A stretch of 52,672 nt of DNA from a virus (IMGVR_UViG_3300021356_000024:1-52672), one strand, 5' to 3'. Shown: positions 16,085 through 24,755, counted from the first letter of the stretch. Notes: generated by a model not told the origin, from the letters alone. Program-made: numbers and translations.

Positions 16085-16683
16085 TGGCAAAAGGCGTTTT
16101 CGACATTGCAGCTATCTACATGTTTCTGAAGCGCCTAGTCACGCCTTTCGAACAATGGGACGCTTATAAGACCGGACTGATCGACAAAGACGGCAAAGTA
16201 ATAGTACCAAAGAACGAGAGAACTCAGGAACAAAACAAGTCATACGGGTATTTTGACCGACTCGTAGCCAACCTGAAAAAGTTGATGGCAAAGATTCCAG
16301 GCGGCAAGACACGTATTGCGTCTTTTGCAGCTGCACTACTTTTGTTGAAAGAAAAAAATCTTGATCCAGATGATATCGATTATCTGGAAGAGTGTTTGAA
16401 CCACTACATGAAAGAGGCGACATTGCTCTACGAAGAGGTGCCTACTGTAAGTGCAAGTGGTGGTCAGATTGCAGGCATTGGTGTTGGACCAAAGGGTGAA
16501 CCCGGACTGACACCTGCACAGGTTAAGAAGCACAAACGAAGAGTGAAGAAAACCAAAGAGCAACTGAAGAAAGCCGTAAATGAAAAGTGGTCTGAAAAAT
16601 ATAAGAGATCGATTGATTGCGAAAATCCTAAAGGATTCAGCCAAAAAGCTCATTGTCAAGGAAAGCAAAAAAAGAATGCTTAG
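16084..16683 (+). CDS. Conserved virion-type protein with PKGFSQKAHCQG tail
   Basis: 199 residues. FLKRLVTPFEQWDAYKTG near the N-terminus and YFDRLVANLKKLMAKIPGGK (about 56-75) followed by TRIASFAAALLLLKE are strongly conserved in marine T4-like phages. The C-terminal region is basic and ends in ENPKGFSQKAHCQGK, a short motif repeated at the ends of several phage proteins. It is joined to the previous small basic gene by a one-base overlap and is overlapped by the spanin gene at its end. It is likely a virion or assembly protein. Confidence 0.7.
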   Translation: MAKGVFDIAAIYMFLKRLVTPFEQWDAYKTGLIDKDGKVIVPKNERTQEQNKSYGYFDRLVANLKKLMAKIPGGKTRIASFAAALLLLKEKNLDPDDIDYLEECLNHYMKEATLLYEEVPTVSASGGQIAGIGVGPKGEPGLTPAQVKKHKRRVKKTKEQLKKAVNEKWSEKYKRSIDCENPKGFSQKAHCQGKQKKNA

Positions 16684-17098
16684 TTTATTGACTGGAGGAC
16701 TGAAAGGTCCTATGACTATGGTTATGATCGCAGTGCTTGCTTCCGCAGCAGGCGCCGCAGGTCTTTACTATTGGTCTACACAGAAGGAATTACGTGACCT
16801 CAGGCAAGCGAATACAACACTGACTGTACAATTGAACAGTGTACAACAGGCTGCTGAAGAGAGTCAACGTGCGTTTGACAATGCAATGGCTTCAATGGCA
16901 ATTTTGCAAGAAAAGCAAGGCGAATTGCAGATCAGACTGAAAGATGCAACACAGTACAATACGACACTGATCAATAAGTTAAGAAAACACGATCTTACCT
17001 ATTTGTCAAAGAGTAAACCCGGTTTGATAGAGAGACGAGTGAATGATGCAACACAGAAAATATTTTCTGAGTTTGAGTCTATTACTGCTACTGATTAG
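16676..17098 (+). CDS. i-spanin-like inner-membrane lysis protein
   Basis: About 140 residues from the ATG at 16676, with a single N-terminal membrane segment (about residues 12-32) followed by a long Gln-, Glu- and Leu-rich coiled coil facing the periplasm. This is the architecture of Rz-type i-spanins, which fuse inner and outer membranes at the end of lysis. The decisive context is that the lipoprotein gene at 17043 starts inside its 3' end in another frame, like Rz/Rz1. A longer in-frame start at 16580 would overlap the previous gene by 100 bp and is not chosen. Confidence 0.75.
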   Translation: MLSLLTGGLKGPMTMVMIAVLASAAGAAGLYYWSTQKELRDLRQANTTLTVQLNSVQQAAEESQRAFDNAMASMAILQEKQGELQIRLKDATQYNTTLINKLRKHDLTYLSKSKPGLIERRVNDATQKIFSEFESITATD

Positions 17099-17435
17099 TG
17101 GTTGTAGTACTGTCAAACAACCAGATCCGATTGTCGTAACAAAGACACAGTACATTAAGCAAGAAGTGCCTATTCAACCTAGGCCTGACGCAATCAAACT
17201 GAATAGCGTCTATTTTCATGTGGTGACTGAGGACAACTTACAAGATTTTATAAATAAATTCAAAGAAAAAGAAGGTGAGTTGGTTTTCTTTGCACTGAGT
17301 GTGCCTGATTATGAGAACATGTCCTTGAATATCGCTGAATTAAAGAGATATATCGAGCAACAAAAATCTCTTATTATATACTATGAAGAGGGAGTCAGTA
17401 TCGAATTGCCTGATGCAGACGACCAACCGGAGTAA
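17043..17435 (+). CDS. o-spanin-like outer-membrane lipoprotein
   Basis: 130 residues beginning with a lipoprotein signal: a hydrophobic core ending LLLLISGC with the lipidated Cys near residue 21. A periplasmic domain follows with VVTEDNLQDF, LVFFALSVPDYENMSLNIAELKRYI and IIYYE segments that I recall from spanin-type lipoproteins of T4-like marine phages. The start overlaps the i-spanin gene by 56 bp. It should partner the i-spanin in disrupting the outer membrane. A second ATG one codon later is equally possible. Confidence 0.75.
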   Translation: MMQHRKYFLSLSLLLLLISGCSTVKQPDPIVVTKTQYIKQEVPIQPRPDAIKLNSVYFHVVTEDNLQDFINKFKEKEGELVFFALSVPDYENMSLNIAELKRYIEQQKSLIIYYEEGVSIELPDADDQPE

Positions 17436-17459
17436 ATACAACGTATAATAGAGGTTGAG

Positions 17460-17747
17460 ATGTCTGCCGAACAAGACACAAGACTGGATCGAATTGAAAA
17501 AAAGATAGATGATCTTTCTACAGCGATGATCTCGCTTGCACGAGCCGAAGAGAAGCTCATTGCAATCGAAAAACAGGCGTATGCCACCTACGAACGTATG
17601 AACAAACACTCCAACAAACTAGATGAGTTGGACGAACAGGTTCATGACAACACCCGCGTTATTGGTCTAATAGGAAAAGTATTCTGGCTGGTCGTAACAC
17701 TTGCTACTGGTGCCACTGTAGCGATGTTGACTGGCGTTTCTGGTTGA
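17460..17747 (+). CDS. XhlA/holin-like protein with C-terminal membrane segment
   Basis: 95 residues. The first 70 form a heptad-patterned coiled coil (LDRIEKKIDDL through LDELDEQVHDN), and the last 22 are a single hydrophobic helix. This matches the hemolysin XhlA family layout, often paired with holins. Together with the two spanin genes upstream it suggests a lysis cassette; no endolysin is recognised nearby. A sigma70 promoter overlaps its last codons. Confidence 0.6.
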   Translation: MSAEQDTRLDRIEKKIDDLSTAMISLARAEEKLIAIEKQAYATYERMNKHSNKLDELDEQVHDNTRVIGLIGKVFWLVVTLATGATVAMLTGVSG

Positions 17748-17772
17748 CAACAACAAACTCCAACGATATAAT
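17744..17772 (+). promoter_or_regulatory. Consensus sigma70 promoter with hairpin at the transcript start
   Basis: TTGACA (17744-17749), exactly 17 bases, then TATAAT (17767-17772): a perfect consensus promoter for the primase operon. Immediately after it, TGAGA (17774-17778) and TCTCA (17784-17788) can form a hairpin with a 5-base loop at the expected mRNA 5' end. Confidence 0.9.
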
Positions 17773-17809
17773 GTGAGATGTAGTCTCAAAGAATTGGTGG
17801 AGCTTTATT

Positions 17810-18820
17810 ATGTGGTTAGACCACAAGTATATCGGATTGGTCAGCGGTCGTCTAGACCGTTTTAAGAGAGTCAATCCAAAAACATATAACTTCCGTTGCC
17901 CTATCTGTGGCGACTCTCAGAAACACAAACACAAGGCCCGAGGTTTCTTTTTCGAAAAGAACGATGGCGGCTTCCTTTATCACTGTCACAACTGCAACAT
18001 CACACTTGGTCTGGATAAATTTCTAGAACGTATCGACCATCGTATATACAAAGAGTATATACTTGAAAAGTTTGGTGACAGAAAAGGTGTGAATCACGAC
18101 AAAACCGATGTAGAACTCTTTGCAGATAAGATGAAGAAGCCGAAGTTTATCAAGTCAACGGCTCTTTCAAGCATCAAAAAGATATCTCAACTTGCATACA
18201 ATCACCCCGCGAAACTGTACGTACAGAATCGAAAGATTCCCAATCCGTATCACGCTAAACTATTCTATGCACCCAAGTTTAAAAAATGGGTGAATACAAT
18301 TATACCAGACCAATTTGAGAATATCAAGAATGATGAGCCTCGACTGATCATTCCTTTTCTTGACGAAAATAAAAATCTGTTTGGCTTTCAAGGTCGATCA
18401 TTTGATCCAAAGGCGCAACTACGTTATATAACAATCATGATCGACAAGTCAAAATCAAAAGTGTTCAATCTTGATACCTGTGATCGATCAAAGACACACT
18501 ACATATTTGAAGGACCCATTGATGCCATGTTTGTCGGAAACTCAATGGCCATGGCAGGTGGCTCAATTGACTGGGACCTTGTGAATGAGAACTCTGTGTT
18601 TGTTTATGACAACGAACCAAGATCAAAAGAGACGGTCGATAAGATACACAAAGTGGTTGATAAGATACACAAAGTGTGTATATGGCCAGATCAAATAAAA
18701 CAGAAAGATGTGAATGAGATGGTACTAAATAACATTTCCAACGTCACATCTATCTTACGTGACAACACATATCATGGACTTTCTGCCATGAACCGACTAG
18801 CGAACTGGAGTAAAATATGA
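17810..18820 (+). CDS. 61: DNA primase (T4 gp61-like)
   Basis: 336 residues. The N-terminal zinc-binding domain has CPICGD (about 29-34) and CHNC (about 59-62). The TOPRIM domain shows IFEGPIDAMFVGNSMAMAGG (about 229-248) and VFVYDNEP (about 260-267), the acidic metal-binding pairs. It makes RNA primers for lagging-strand synthesis with the phage helicase. It is the first gene behind the promoter at 17744 with a GGTGGAG ribosome site. Residues 276-289 are an exact double of VDKIHKV, reflecting a 21-bp tandem duplication. Confidence 0.93.
   Translation: MWLDHKYIGLVSGRLDRFKRVNPKTYNFRCPICGDSQKHKHKARGFFFEKNDGGFLYHCHNCNITLGLDKFLERIDHRIYKEYILEKFGDRKGVNHDKTDVELFADKMKKPKFIKSTALSSIKKISQLAYNHPAKLYVQNRKIPNPYHAKLFYAPKFKKWVNTIIPDQFENIKNDEPRLIIPFLDENKNLFGFQGRSFDPKAQLRYITIMIDKSKSKVFNLDTCDRSKTHYIFEGPIDAMFVGNSMAMAGGSIDWDLVNENSVFVYDNEPRSKETVDKIHKVVDKIHKVCIWPDQIKQKDVNEMVLNNISNVTSILRDNTYHGLSAMNRLANWSKI
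18635..18676 (+). repeat. 21-bp in-frame tandem duplication inside primase
   Basis: Two adjacent 21-bp units (18635-18655 and 18656-18676) differ at one base; the shared core is GATAAGATACACAAAGTG. They encode VDKIHKV twice, just before the CIWPD segment. Confidence 0.9.
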
Positions 18821-19029
18821 GCACATTCCTCTCCGAGTATTCTGATCCTGACACCAAACGAAAGGCGACAATTTCACGTGACAATTATCACCTTGTGGTT
18901 GATTTCAAGGAAAACGGCAAACTCATCAAAACGGAACTTGTAACGTTGCCTGTTGGACCACAAGAGTCTCAGGCCGCATCACTCAGCAAGGCTGAATTCT
19001 TGGCGGAAGATTTTGTTCTGAAAAAATGA
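18817..19029 (+). CDS. Hypothetical protein, 70 aa
   Basis: A 70-residue soluble protein overlapping primase by 4 bp (ATGA) and the oxygenase start by 4 bp. It has alternating strands of Val, Asp and Lys, looking like a small beta protein. No family is recognised. Confidence 0.6.
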   Translation: MSTFLSEYSDPDTKRKATISRDNYHLVVDFKENGKLIKTELVTLPVGPQESQAASLSKAEFLAEDFVLKK

Positions 19030-19712
19030 TAAAATTTAAACCAGAAGGCGTGCATGGTCGTATAGGTTATCCAACGACCATGGAAGACATTCGTTGTCTC
19101 AACGCCGCAGGACATGCTAATTTTGGAACGTGGCACTATCGATCTTTTTTGAAAGACTTGGTAGAACGTTATAAAGAATTGCCGGTGCGTGAAGACGCCA
19201 GAATGTATAACATTTTCGGCACGACTCGTTACTGGACCAGTCAATCACCACGTTATAATAATTATTTTAAAAAAAGATTGCAAGGAACAATCTTTAAACA
19301 CAGTATACATTATATACTAGAATACAAACCGGGAGGATTTACATCAAGACACGTAGACCCAGAAGGTAGAATCTCAACGATCACTTTATTAAAAGATGAA
19401 AACTTAATCGGAGGAGATACAATCTGGGACCGAAGAGAGTATGTACCAGAGTCACTTATAAAAGAGAACGCTTTTAGTGAACAACAGTATATTGAGGCCG
19501 CAGAAAATGATGAAACGTTTGTACATGCGCCAAATATATTTTGTCCTGTTGTGATACCAATGGAACCAGGAGTGACATACGCATTCGGTGAAAAGACATA
19601 CCATTCTGTAAGCGAAGTAAAACAAGGTCGCAGACTAGTATTAGTTGAATGGTTGTACTATGACGCCGATAAAATCAAACTTCACCAGACGGAGAAAGCA
19701 CCGGCTGAGTGA
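19026..19712 (+). CDS. 2-oxoglutarate/Fe(II)-dependent oxygenase
   Basis: 228 residues with the facial triad of the family: H109 and D111 in RHVDPEG, and H193 in KTYHSV, followed by the 2-oxoglutarate-binding Arg in GRRLVLVEW (about 203). The layout matches prolyl-4-hydroxylase-like oxygenases. These hydroxylate proteins, small molecules or, in some phages, nucleic acid bases; the substrate here is unknown. It overlaps the previous gene by 4 bp and lies in the primase operon upstream of ribonucleotide reductase. Related oxygenases are frequent in marine T4-like phages. Confidence 0.85.
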   Translation: MIKFKPEGVHGRIGYPTTMEDIRCLNAAGHANFGTWHYRSFLKDLVERYKELPVREDARMYNIFGTTRYWTSQSPRYNNYFKKRLQGTIFKHSIHYILEYKPGGFTSRHVDPEGRISTITLLKDENLIGGDTIWDRREYVPESLIKENAFSEQQYIEAAENDETFVHAPNIFCPVVIPMEPGVTYAFGEKTYHSVSEVKQGRRLVLVEWLYYDADKIKLHQTEKAPAE

Positions 19713-19725
19713 ACGAGGAGTCTAT

Positions 19726-19947
19726 ATGACGGATATGCAGTACACAATCGTCACGTTCGGACTTATCTTTATATCATTTCACGTGGGGTACATCATAGGT
19801 AAGAGAACTGGATTATTAGAAGGTTTTTCCGAAGGCGCGGCCCAATCAGTAGGCAGTATGTTAGAAGCCCTTTCAACGCAATTCGGTCTAACCCTAAACG
19901 CCGACATAATTTGCAAGGAAGTCGAGGAAGAGGAAGAAAACTCTTGA
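19726..19947 (+). CDS. Single-pass membrane protein, 73 aa
   Basis: The ATG at 19726 is chosen for its ACGAGGAG site; an upstream in-frame ATG would lie inside the oxygenase gene. Residues about 5-25 are one hydrophobic segment, followed by a Gly-rich stretch and an acidic tail of Glu. No family is recognised. Confidence 0.6.
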   Translation: MTDMQYTIVTFGLIFISFHVGYIIGKRTGLLEGFSEGAAQSVGSMLEALSTQFGLTLNADIICKEVEEEEENS

Positions 19948-19972
19948 TCATCTTGTATAAGTATGTTAGACT
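19944..19972 (+). promoter_or_regulatory. Possible sigma70-type promoter for nrdA
   Basis: TTGATC (19944-19949), 17 bases, then TAGACT (19967-19972). Each box matches consensus at four of six bases, so it is weaker than the other early promoters, but its place in the only gap before the ribonucleotide reductase genes makes it plausible. Confidence 0.45.
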
Positions 19973-20008
19973 ATTCAAACAATACACAATTTAACAAATG
20001 AGTGAACA

Positions 20009-22288
20009 ATGGAAGTATATGTAATAAAAAGAAGCGGTAAAAAAGAACCCATTGATCTTGATAAGTTTCACCGTGTTGCAGGATTTGCCTGTGATAATAT
20101 TGCCGGTGTGAGTGCGTCTCAGTTAGAAATCAAGACACATCTTCAAATCTACAACAATATCAAGACCTCTGACATTCAAGAGATGCTGATTAAAGCGGCA
20201 TCCGATCTTATCACAGAAGACACGCCGAACTACCAGTACGTTGCTGGCCGTTTGATCAACTACGGTCTACGAAAGGAGGTCTACGGTCAATTTCGTCCGA
20301 AGAGTCTTGCTGATCATATTCAAGGCTGCGTAGATTCGGGATACTATGACCAGAAACTTCTGGACGACTACTCAAAGGAAGAGTTGTTCACTCTAAATTC
20401 ATATATAAACCATGACAGAGATTTAAATCTTACCTACGCTGCAATGGAACAAATGCGTGGTAAGTATCTTGTCAAGAATCGTGCAACAGGTCAGATATTC
20501 GAAACGCCTCAAATGGCCATGATGTGTATCGCTATGACACTGTTTGCCGATTACAAAGATGACAGACTGAAGTGGGTCAAAGACCTCTACGATGCGATCA
20601 GTACTTTTGATATTAGTCTGCCTACACCAATTATGGCGGGAGTACGAACGCCTCAACGTCAATTTTCGTCTTGCGTACTGATTGAGACGGATGACTCACT
20701 GGATTCTATCAATGCTACAGCTTCCTCTATTGTCAAGTATGTTTCGCAGAAGGCGGGAATTGGTGTTGGCGCCGGTCGCATTCGTGCTCTGGGTTCTCCT
20801 GTTCGTAATGGGGATACTAGTCACACTGGCGTTATACCTTTCTTTAAGTACTTTCAGTCTGCTGTCAAAAGTTGTTCACAAGGTGGTGTCCGTGGCGGCG
20901 CGGCTACCATCTATTACCCCCTATTTCACTACGAGGTAGAAGACCTTTTAGTACTGAAGAACAACAAAGGCACCGAAGAGAATCGTGTGCGACACATGGA
21001 CTATGGTGTGCAGTTTAACAAGGTGATGTATGAACGATTACTGGAAGGAAAGAACATTACTCTGTTTAGTCCTGATGATGTGCCTGACCTTTATGACGCA
21101 TTCTTTGAGAACACGGACAAATTTAGAGAACTCTACGAACAATATGAACGTAAGACCTCTATACGCAAGAAAAGTATACCGGCAGCAGACCTATTCTCTG
21201 CATTTGTCCAAGAACGAAAGGACACTGGACGTGTTTATCTGATGAATGTTGACAATGCGAACGACCACGGTTCTTTCAAAACGGACCTTGCACCGATTCG
21301 ACAGTCAAACCTTTGTTGTGAAATCAATCTACCAACAAAACCCTTGAATCACATCGATGATGAAGAAGGTGAAATCAGTCTGTGTACTTTGGCCGCGATT
21401 AACTGGGGCAAGATTCGAACACCGCATGACTTTGAAAAACCTTGTACACTCGCAGTGCGAGCGCTAGATGCACTTTTAGACCTGCAAGATTATCCCGTCA
21501 AGGCAGCTCATATCAGTACAATGAATCGACGACCTCTCGGTGTTGGCATTATCAATTTCGCACACTGGTTGGCCAAGAATGATACGGACTACCAAGAACC
21601 GAATCTTGATTTGATTCATGAGTTTGCAGAAGCATGGTCGTACTACCTGATTAACGCATCGGCCGATCTTGCAATCGAAAAAGGTGCATGTCTAAAGTCA
21701 AACGAAACTAAGTACCATGACGGCATCATGCCAATCGATACGTATAAAAAAGATGTTGACGCACTGGTAGGACCCACGTATCATATGCCTTGGAAGATGT
21801 TGCAAAACAAGTGTAAGAATAACGGTATCAGAAATTCAACATTGATGGCATTAATGCCGGCCGAGACCTCTGCACAGATAAGTAACAGTACAAACGGCAT
21901 CGAACCACCTCGTTCACTTGTCTCTGTGAAACAATCGAAAGACGGTGTACTGAAGCAGGTTGTTCCAGAGTTTCGTCGTTTGAAGAATAAATACGATCTC
22001 TTGTGGGATCAGAAGTCGCCTGAAGGTTATCTCAAGATCATGGCGGTACTACAGAAGTTTATCGACCAAGGTATTTCTGTAAACACAAGTTACAATCCAT
22101 TACACTATGATGAGGAAAAGATTCCTCTGAGTGAAATGTTGAAACATATATTAATGTTTTACAAGTATGGCGGCAAACAACTTTATTACAATAACACCTA
22201 CGATGGTGCAGGCGAGATGGAAGACAGAGAAGAACCTACTGCCTTGGCCGAACCAGAGGACGAAGATTGCGATTCTTGTAAAATCTGA
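20009..22288 (+). CDS. nrdA: Ribonucleoside-diphosphate reductase, large subunit (class I)
   Basis: 759 residues, full length. The N-terminal ATP-cone (VIKRSGKKEPIDLDKF) should carry the overall activity switch. FSSCVLIETDDSLDSI holds the first active-site Cys and SNLCCEINLPTKPL the second; the C-terminus ends DCDSCKI, the shuttle cysteine pair that takes electrons from glutaredoxin. The enzyme reduces ribonucleotides to deoxyribonucleotides together with NrdB (23697). A glutaredoxin gene at 25650 completes the set. No intron or intein interrupts it. The downstream gene overlaps it by one base. Confidence 0.97.
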   Translation: MEVYVIKRSGKKEPIDLDKFHRVAGFACDNIAGVSASQLEIKTHLQIYNNIKTSDIQEMLIKAASDLITEDTPNYQYVAGRLINYGLRKEVYGQFRPKSLADHIQGCVDSGYYDQKLLDDYSKEELFTLNSYINHDRDLNLTYAAMEQMRGKYLVKNRATGQIFETPQMAMMCIAMTLFADYKDDRLKWVKDLYDAISTFDISLPTPIMAGVRTPQRQFSSCVLIETDDSLDSINATASSIVKYVSQKAGIGVGAGRIRALGSPVRNGDTSHTGVIPFFKYFQSAVKSCSQGGVRGGAATIYYPLFHYEVEDLLVLKNNKGTEENRVRHMDYGVQFNKVMYERLLEGKNITLFSPDDVPDLYDAFFENTDKFRELYEQYERKTSIRKKSIPAADLFSAFVQERKDTGRVYLMNVDNANDHGSFKTDLAPIRQSNLCCEINLPTKPLNHIDDEEGEISLCTLAAINWGKIRTPHDFEKPCTLAVRALDALLDLQDYPVKAAHISTMNRRPLGVGIINFAHWLAKNDTDYQEPNLDLIHEFAEAWSYYLINASADLAIEKGACLKSNETKYHDGIMPIDTYKKDVDALVGPTYHMPWKMLQNKCKNNGIRNSTLMALMPAETSAQISNSTNGIEPPRSLVSVKQSKDGVLKQVVPEFRRLKNKYDLLWDQKSPEGYLKIMAVLQKFIDQGISVNTSYNPLHYDEEKIPLSEMLKHILMFYKYGGKQLYYNNTYDGAGEMEDREEPTALAEPEDEDCDSCKI

Positions 22289-23046
22289 TGGCATTTTTAG
22301 TACATAATCTACCACCGATTCCAGTACTTGTCAGAAAAGAATATCTCTATGATCTAGAAAAGGGTCACGGCGAGTATACGCCTGGTATTTGGGTATCGGT
22401 CAAGTCTGTACAAGGCAAGGCACTCTATTTTGAGACCTTGCTGACAGACTATGGTGCATTGTACGACAAACTGCCGTTGTCTGCATTTGTTTGGAAGGAA
22501 GATCACGGTGATCTGCCACTAGATACATTGCAATTATGGGATTGTTTCGATTATCATATCACTGTGATAGAAAAACCCATACTGTCAAGATGTGAGTATT
22601 TCGGTAAAGACAAACAGATGCACGCTGGTGAGTATATGTTTACAATAGACAATGCTCATCCAGACAACAATGTTCTTGATCAAAATTTCAGTGAACATGA
22701 TCCAGAACACAAGTCGTTTAATATTATAAAACTAGATAATGGTCAATTCGCGGCACAACCAAATAATCGTGTTCGTTGGTTTGACTCTAGTTTAACATTA
22801 GATAAACCCTTGATACCAGATTTTAAGGTCTGTACTCAAAACTACTGTGTTGAGACTGAACCTAAATGGAGTGTTGGCCACACCGATGAGTGGCAATATA
22901 AAACTAGAGATGAAGAAAACTTAACCTTAGAGAATGAAAAAGATGAACAACGACAATACAAACAATCTGCCGCTGCCAGAGAACACCACAGACGAGCAAA
23001 GTCTCTTCGCGCCAGACGAAATAAAAAACAGCAAGAGAATATTTAA
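22288..23046 (+). CDS. Conserved phage protein between nrdA and nrdB, 252 aa
   Basis: 252 residues. The N-terminus begins with a hydrophobic Pro-rich strand; the body is rich in Asp, Trp and Tyr; the last 40 residues are very basic (Arg, Lys, Gln). It starts within the nrdA stop, so it is co-translated with it. The 3' end overlaps the next gene by about 100 bp in a different frame, and both frames look coding. No enzyme motif is recognised. Confidence 0.65.
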   Translation: MAFLVHNLPPIPVLVRKEYLYDLEKGHGEYTPGIWVSVKSVQGKALYFETLLTDYGALYDKLPLSAFVWKEDHGDLPLDTLQLWDCFDYHITVIEKPILSRCEYFGKDKQMHAGEYMFTIDNAHPDNNVLDQNFSEHDPEHKSFNIIKLDNGQFAAQPNNRVRWFDSSLTLDKPLIPDFKVCTQNYCVETEPKWSVGHTDEWQYKTRDEENLTLENEKDEQRQYKQSAAAREHHRRAKSLRARRNKKQQENI

Positions 23047-23302
23047 ATCTGCTACGCCTAAGGGTACCATTGATTGGTACGTGAAATGGGCGAGTAGCAT
23101 TATCATTCTCTGCGCTATTACAGTCCGCGCTTCTGGTGTACAAGAATTGATGTGGCTTGATATGTTGTTATCTTGGATCGGTGCGTGTGGTTGGTTTGTC
23201 GTATCTTGGTTGTGGAAAGATAGAGCACTGATTCTTTTAAACGGCGTCATTGGTGTTATGTTATTTGGGGGATTGATTAACTGGTTCTTTGGTCCGGCAT
23301 GA
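22943..23302 (+). CDS. Multi-pass membrane protein
   Basis: About 119 residues from the ATG at 22943 (another ATG at 22934 is possible). The first 45 residues are polar; then three hydrophobic segments follow (about residues 48-62, 68-88 and 92-116), rich in Trp and Leu. It shares about 104 bp with the preceding gene in another frame, which is unusually long. No family is recognised with confidence. Confidence 0.6.
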   Translation: MNNDNTNNLPLPENTTDEQSLFAPDEIKNSKRIFKSATPKGTIDWYVKWASSIIILCAITVRASGVQELMWLDMLLSWIGACGWFVVSWLWKDRALILLNGVIGVMLFGGLINWFFGPA

Positions 23303-23700
23303 GATTTTTTCAAGGGTTTATTGTAGGCTCTATATTCTTTGCGGCGATGTCGCAGGCCTATAACTGGATGCCCACAAAACCAAAAGCGAAAGGTTATGCC
23401 GCTGATGGTTATTATTTTGAAGAAAAAGAATATGTCAAGGACACTATGACCGTTCAGATGGTCATTGCAGAAAATCGAGCTGAATGGACTCGGTTCGTAA
23501 GAGCCAAAGTTGGTGATGAAGCAGAACCTAGATTACTAGGTGCATTCGCAGCCTTGCAGCAAGATGAAAATAGTTGTACAATATATGCAAGGGACCCAGA
23601 ATGGTTGTATGAACCTGAGTTTATCGGCCATGAACTATTACACTGTTTCTATGGTGACTTCCATAAGAAACAAACAAAGCAAAGGAGCTTTTTGCAGTGA
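23299..23700 (+). CDS. Exported zincin-like protein with HELLH motif
   Basis: 133 residues with an N-terminal hydrophobic signal segment (about 4-20), then a soluble domain containing GHELLH at about residues 110-115, the HExxH zinc-protease motif, with another His seven residues after it. The spacing is one residue longer than in metzincins. It is likely a small periplasmic metallopeptidase or a relative that has kept only the zinc site. It overlaps nrdB by 4 bp. Confidence 0.65.
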   Translation: MRFFQGFIVGSIFFAAMSQAYNWMPTKPKAKGYAADGYYFEEKEYVKDTMTVQMVIAENRAEWTRFVRAKVGDEAEPRLLGAFAALQQDENSCTIYARDPEWLYEPEFIGHELLHCFYGDFHKKQTKQRSFLQ

Positions 23701-24755
23701 CCGTTTTTAACACAAAGAAAATAGACGCAACGAGTCAACCCGCATTTTTTGGTGACTCGGTGAATATTGCTCGTTATGATAAGCAACGTTATGCAATTTT
23801 TGAAAAACTTACTGACAAACAGTTGGGGTTTTTCTGGCGACCTGAAGAGGTTGATATCAGTCGAGACAGTAAAGACTTTAAATCGCTGACAGACCACGAA
23901 CAACACATCTTTACAAGCAACCTCAAGCGACAGATTCTACTTGACTCTGTACAAGGTCGTGCGCCTGTCGAGGCTTTCTTGCCAATCTGTTCTCTGCCAG
24001 AACTTGAGAACTGGATTCTCACATGGTCTTTTTCAGAGACAATTCACAGTCGAAGTTACACACACATCATTCGTAACATCTATAATGATCCTTCAACAGT
24101 GTTTGATGAGTTGTTGGACATTCAAGAGATTGTTGACTGCGCTGGATCGATTTCGAAGTATTACGATGAGTTAATTTCTTTCAAAGGAAATGAATACGAT
24201 CACAAGAAAGCTTTGTGGATGTGTTTGAATGCCGTCAACGCACTTGAAGGTATTCGTTTCTATGTTTCTTTCGCATGTAGTTGGGCATTCGCCGAACTGA
24301 AAAAGATGGAAGGCAATGCGAAGATTATCAAGTTGATTGCACGTGATGAAAACATTCACATGGCATCAACGCAACAGATGATCAAGTTGTTAAAGAAAGA
24401 AGATTCAGATTACGCAAAGATCGCTGAAGAGACTCAAGATCAGGTCAAACAAATCTTTGCAGAGGTGATTCAACAGGAAAAAGATTGGGCCAAGTATCTG
24501 TTCAAAGAGGGTACAATGATCGGTCTCAACGAAGAATTATTAAACGAGTACGTTGACTGGCTGGGCAACAAACGCATGTATGCAATTGGACTGTCCAACG
24601 AACGAGGCGGATCTGATCCTCTGCCTTGGACTCAGAAGTGGATTTCTGGTTCTGAAGTACAAGTTGCCCCACAAGAGACGGAAATAACCTCATATATAAT
24701 CGGTGGTATCAAAAAGGATATTGACGAAGACACCTTCAAAGGTTTCTCTTTATGA
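23697..24755 (+). CDS. nrdB: Ribonucleoside-diphosphate reductase, small subunit (class I)
   Basis: 352 residues from a GTG that overlaps the previous stop and follows AAAGGAGC. The diiron site is visible: SFSETIHSRSY (about residues 110-120) gives Glu, His and the radical-forming Tyr with E. coli-like spacing, and ARDENIHMAST (about 214-224) gives the later Glu and His. It generates the tyrosyl radical for NrdA. The C-terminal tail (DTFKGFSL) should dock on NrdA. Confidence 0.97.
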   Translation: MTVFNTKKIDATSQPAFFGDSVNIARYDKQRYAIFEKLTDKQLGFFWRPEEVDISRDSKDFKSLTDHEQHIFTSNLKRQILLDSVQGRAPVEAFLPICSLPELENWILTWSFSETIHSRSYTHIIRNIYNDPSTVFDELLDIQEIVDCAGSISKYYDELISFKGNEYDHKKALWMCLNAVNALEGIRFYVSFACSWAFAELKKMEGNAKIIKLIARDENIHMASTQQMIKLLKKEDSDYAKIAEETQDQVKQIFAEVIQQEKDWAKYLFKEGTMIGLNEELLNEYVDWLGNKRMYAIGLSNERGGSDPLPWTQKWISGSEVQVAPQETEITSYIIGGIKKDIDEDTFKGFSL

